From contig DAOUWX010000117.1 of assembly GCA_030666935.1 (NCBI GenBank), positions 1 through 6,009 on the forward strand: a stretch of 6,009 nt of DNA. The letters run 5' to 3'. Positions 5,737 to 6,009 of this stretch are shown piece by piece (the stretch's first letter is position 1; each line of letters opens with the position of its first letter). Source of the stretch: Atribacterota bacterium (GTDB taxonomy: Bacteria; Atribacterota; Phoenicimicrobiia; Phoenicimicrobiales; Phoenicimicrobiaceae). Under the pieces are notes generated by a model, which had not been told where the DNA came from, ran no database searches, and saw nothing but the letters and a program-made list of their open reading frames with translations. Both the position numbers and the translations under genes were made by a program.

Positions 5737-6009
5737 TTAAATTTTTTTAAGGTAGTCAGAAATATAGTCTACTATCTTCTTAGCTGAATTCACATTACTT
5801 AATTCTCTGCTCTTTTTAGCCATCATTTCTAATCGATTTTTATCTTTCAATATATCGAGCAAAACCCAAGCTAATTTCTTATCGGATAAATCCTTTTCTA
5901 AAATTAATATTGCAGCCCCTTCTCTTTTAAAAATTTTAGCATTGATTCCCTGATGATCATGAGTAGCGTGGGGGTAAGGTATTAAAATTACTGGTAAACC
6001 ATAAGCCCC
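5737..6009 (-). CDS. murG: Undecaprenyl-PP-MurNAc-pentapeptide GlcNAc transferase (MurG), C-terminal 90 residues
   Basis: Peripheral membrane glycosyltransferase (GT-B fold, family GT28) that adds GlcNAc to lipid I to make lipid II on the inner membrane face. Only the last 90 codons are in the window, reading from 6009 to TAA at 5737-5739. The visible part opens GAYGLPVILIPYPHATHDHQ and continues through NAKIFKREGAAILI. This is the MurG C-terminal donor-binding segment (PYP, DHQ then NA, EGAA), and a helical tail ends DYLKKI. The nucleotide-sugar GGS-type loops and the N-terminal lipid-binding domain lie beyond the edge. The position directly before murC matches dcw clusters. The name is secure from this segment plus context, although three quarters of the protein is not visible. 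Confidence 0.92.
   Translation of the reverse strand, partial: GAYGLPVILIPYPHATHDHQGINAKIFKREGAAILILEKDLSDKKLAWVLLDILKDKNRLEMMAKKSRELSNVNSAKKIVDYISDYLKKI

Overview
The window is one segment of a bacterial dcw (division and cell wall) cluster. All six recognisable genes lie on the minus strand and are transcribed from high to low coordinates in the order murG (3' end only), murC, murB, ftsQ/divIB, ftsA, ftsZ (5' part only). No plus-strand gene is supported; the plus-strand open frames are short shadows of the real genes. The sequence is AT-rich (roughly one third GC by eye). The combination of low GC, a 306-residue MurB, the compact order murG-murC-murB-ftsQ-ftsA-ftsZ without ddl, and strong GGAGG-type ribosome sites suggests a low-GC bacterium such as a Firmicutes-like or Atribacterota-like lineage. 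That taxonomic guess is weak; the proteins would have to be searched to settle it.

Layout: positions 5737-6009 hold the last 90 codons of murG. Positions 5572-5736 are a spacer carrying two small seven-base repeat arrays. murC fills 4168-5556 and is followed after 12 bases by murB (3235-4155), which has no visible Shine-Dalgarno sequence and probably relies on translation coupling. Positions 3040-3234 are a 195-base spacer almost completely built from seven-base repeats and one eight-base repeat array. ftsQ (2224-3039), a candidate promoter (2167-2195), ftsA (900-2138), a small hairpin (873-890) and ftsZ (1-842, TTG start) complete the window.

The genes work together. MurG makes lipid II, while MurC and MurB supply its UDP-MurNAc precursor branch. 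FtsZ polymerises into the division ring, FtsA ties that ring to the inner face of the membrane, and FtsQ links it to the periplasmic or outer-face synthesis machinery. All full-length proteins look intact, with their diagnostic motifs present, so the coding part is ordinary. The unusual material is in the spacers: heptamer-phased repeat blocks in both long gaps, in opposite orientation, plus an octamer array. They sit where ddl often lies in other dcw clusters.
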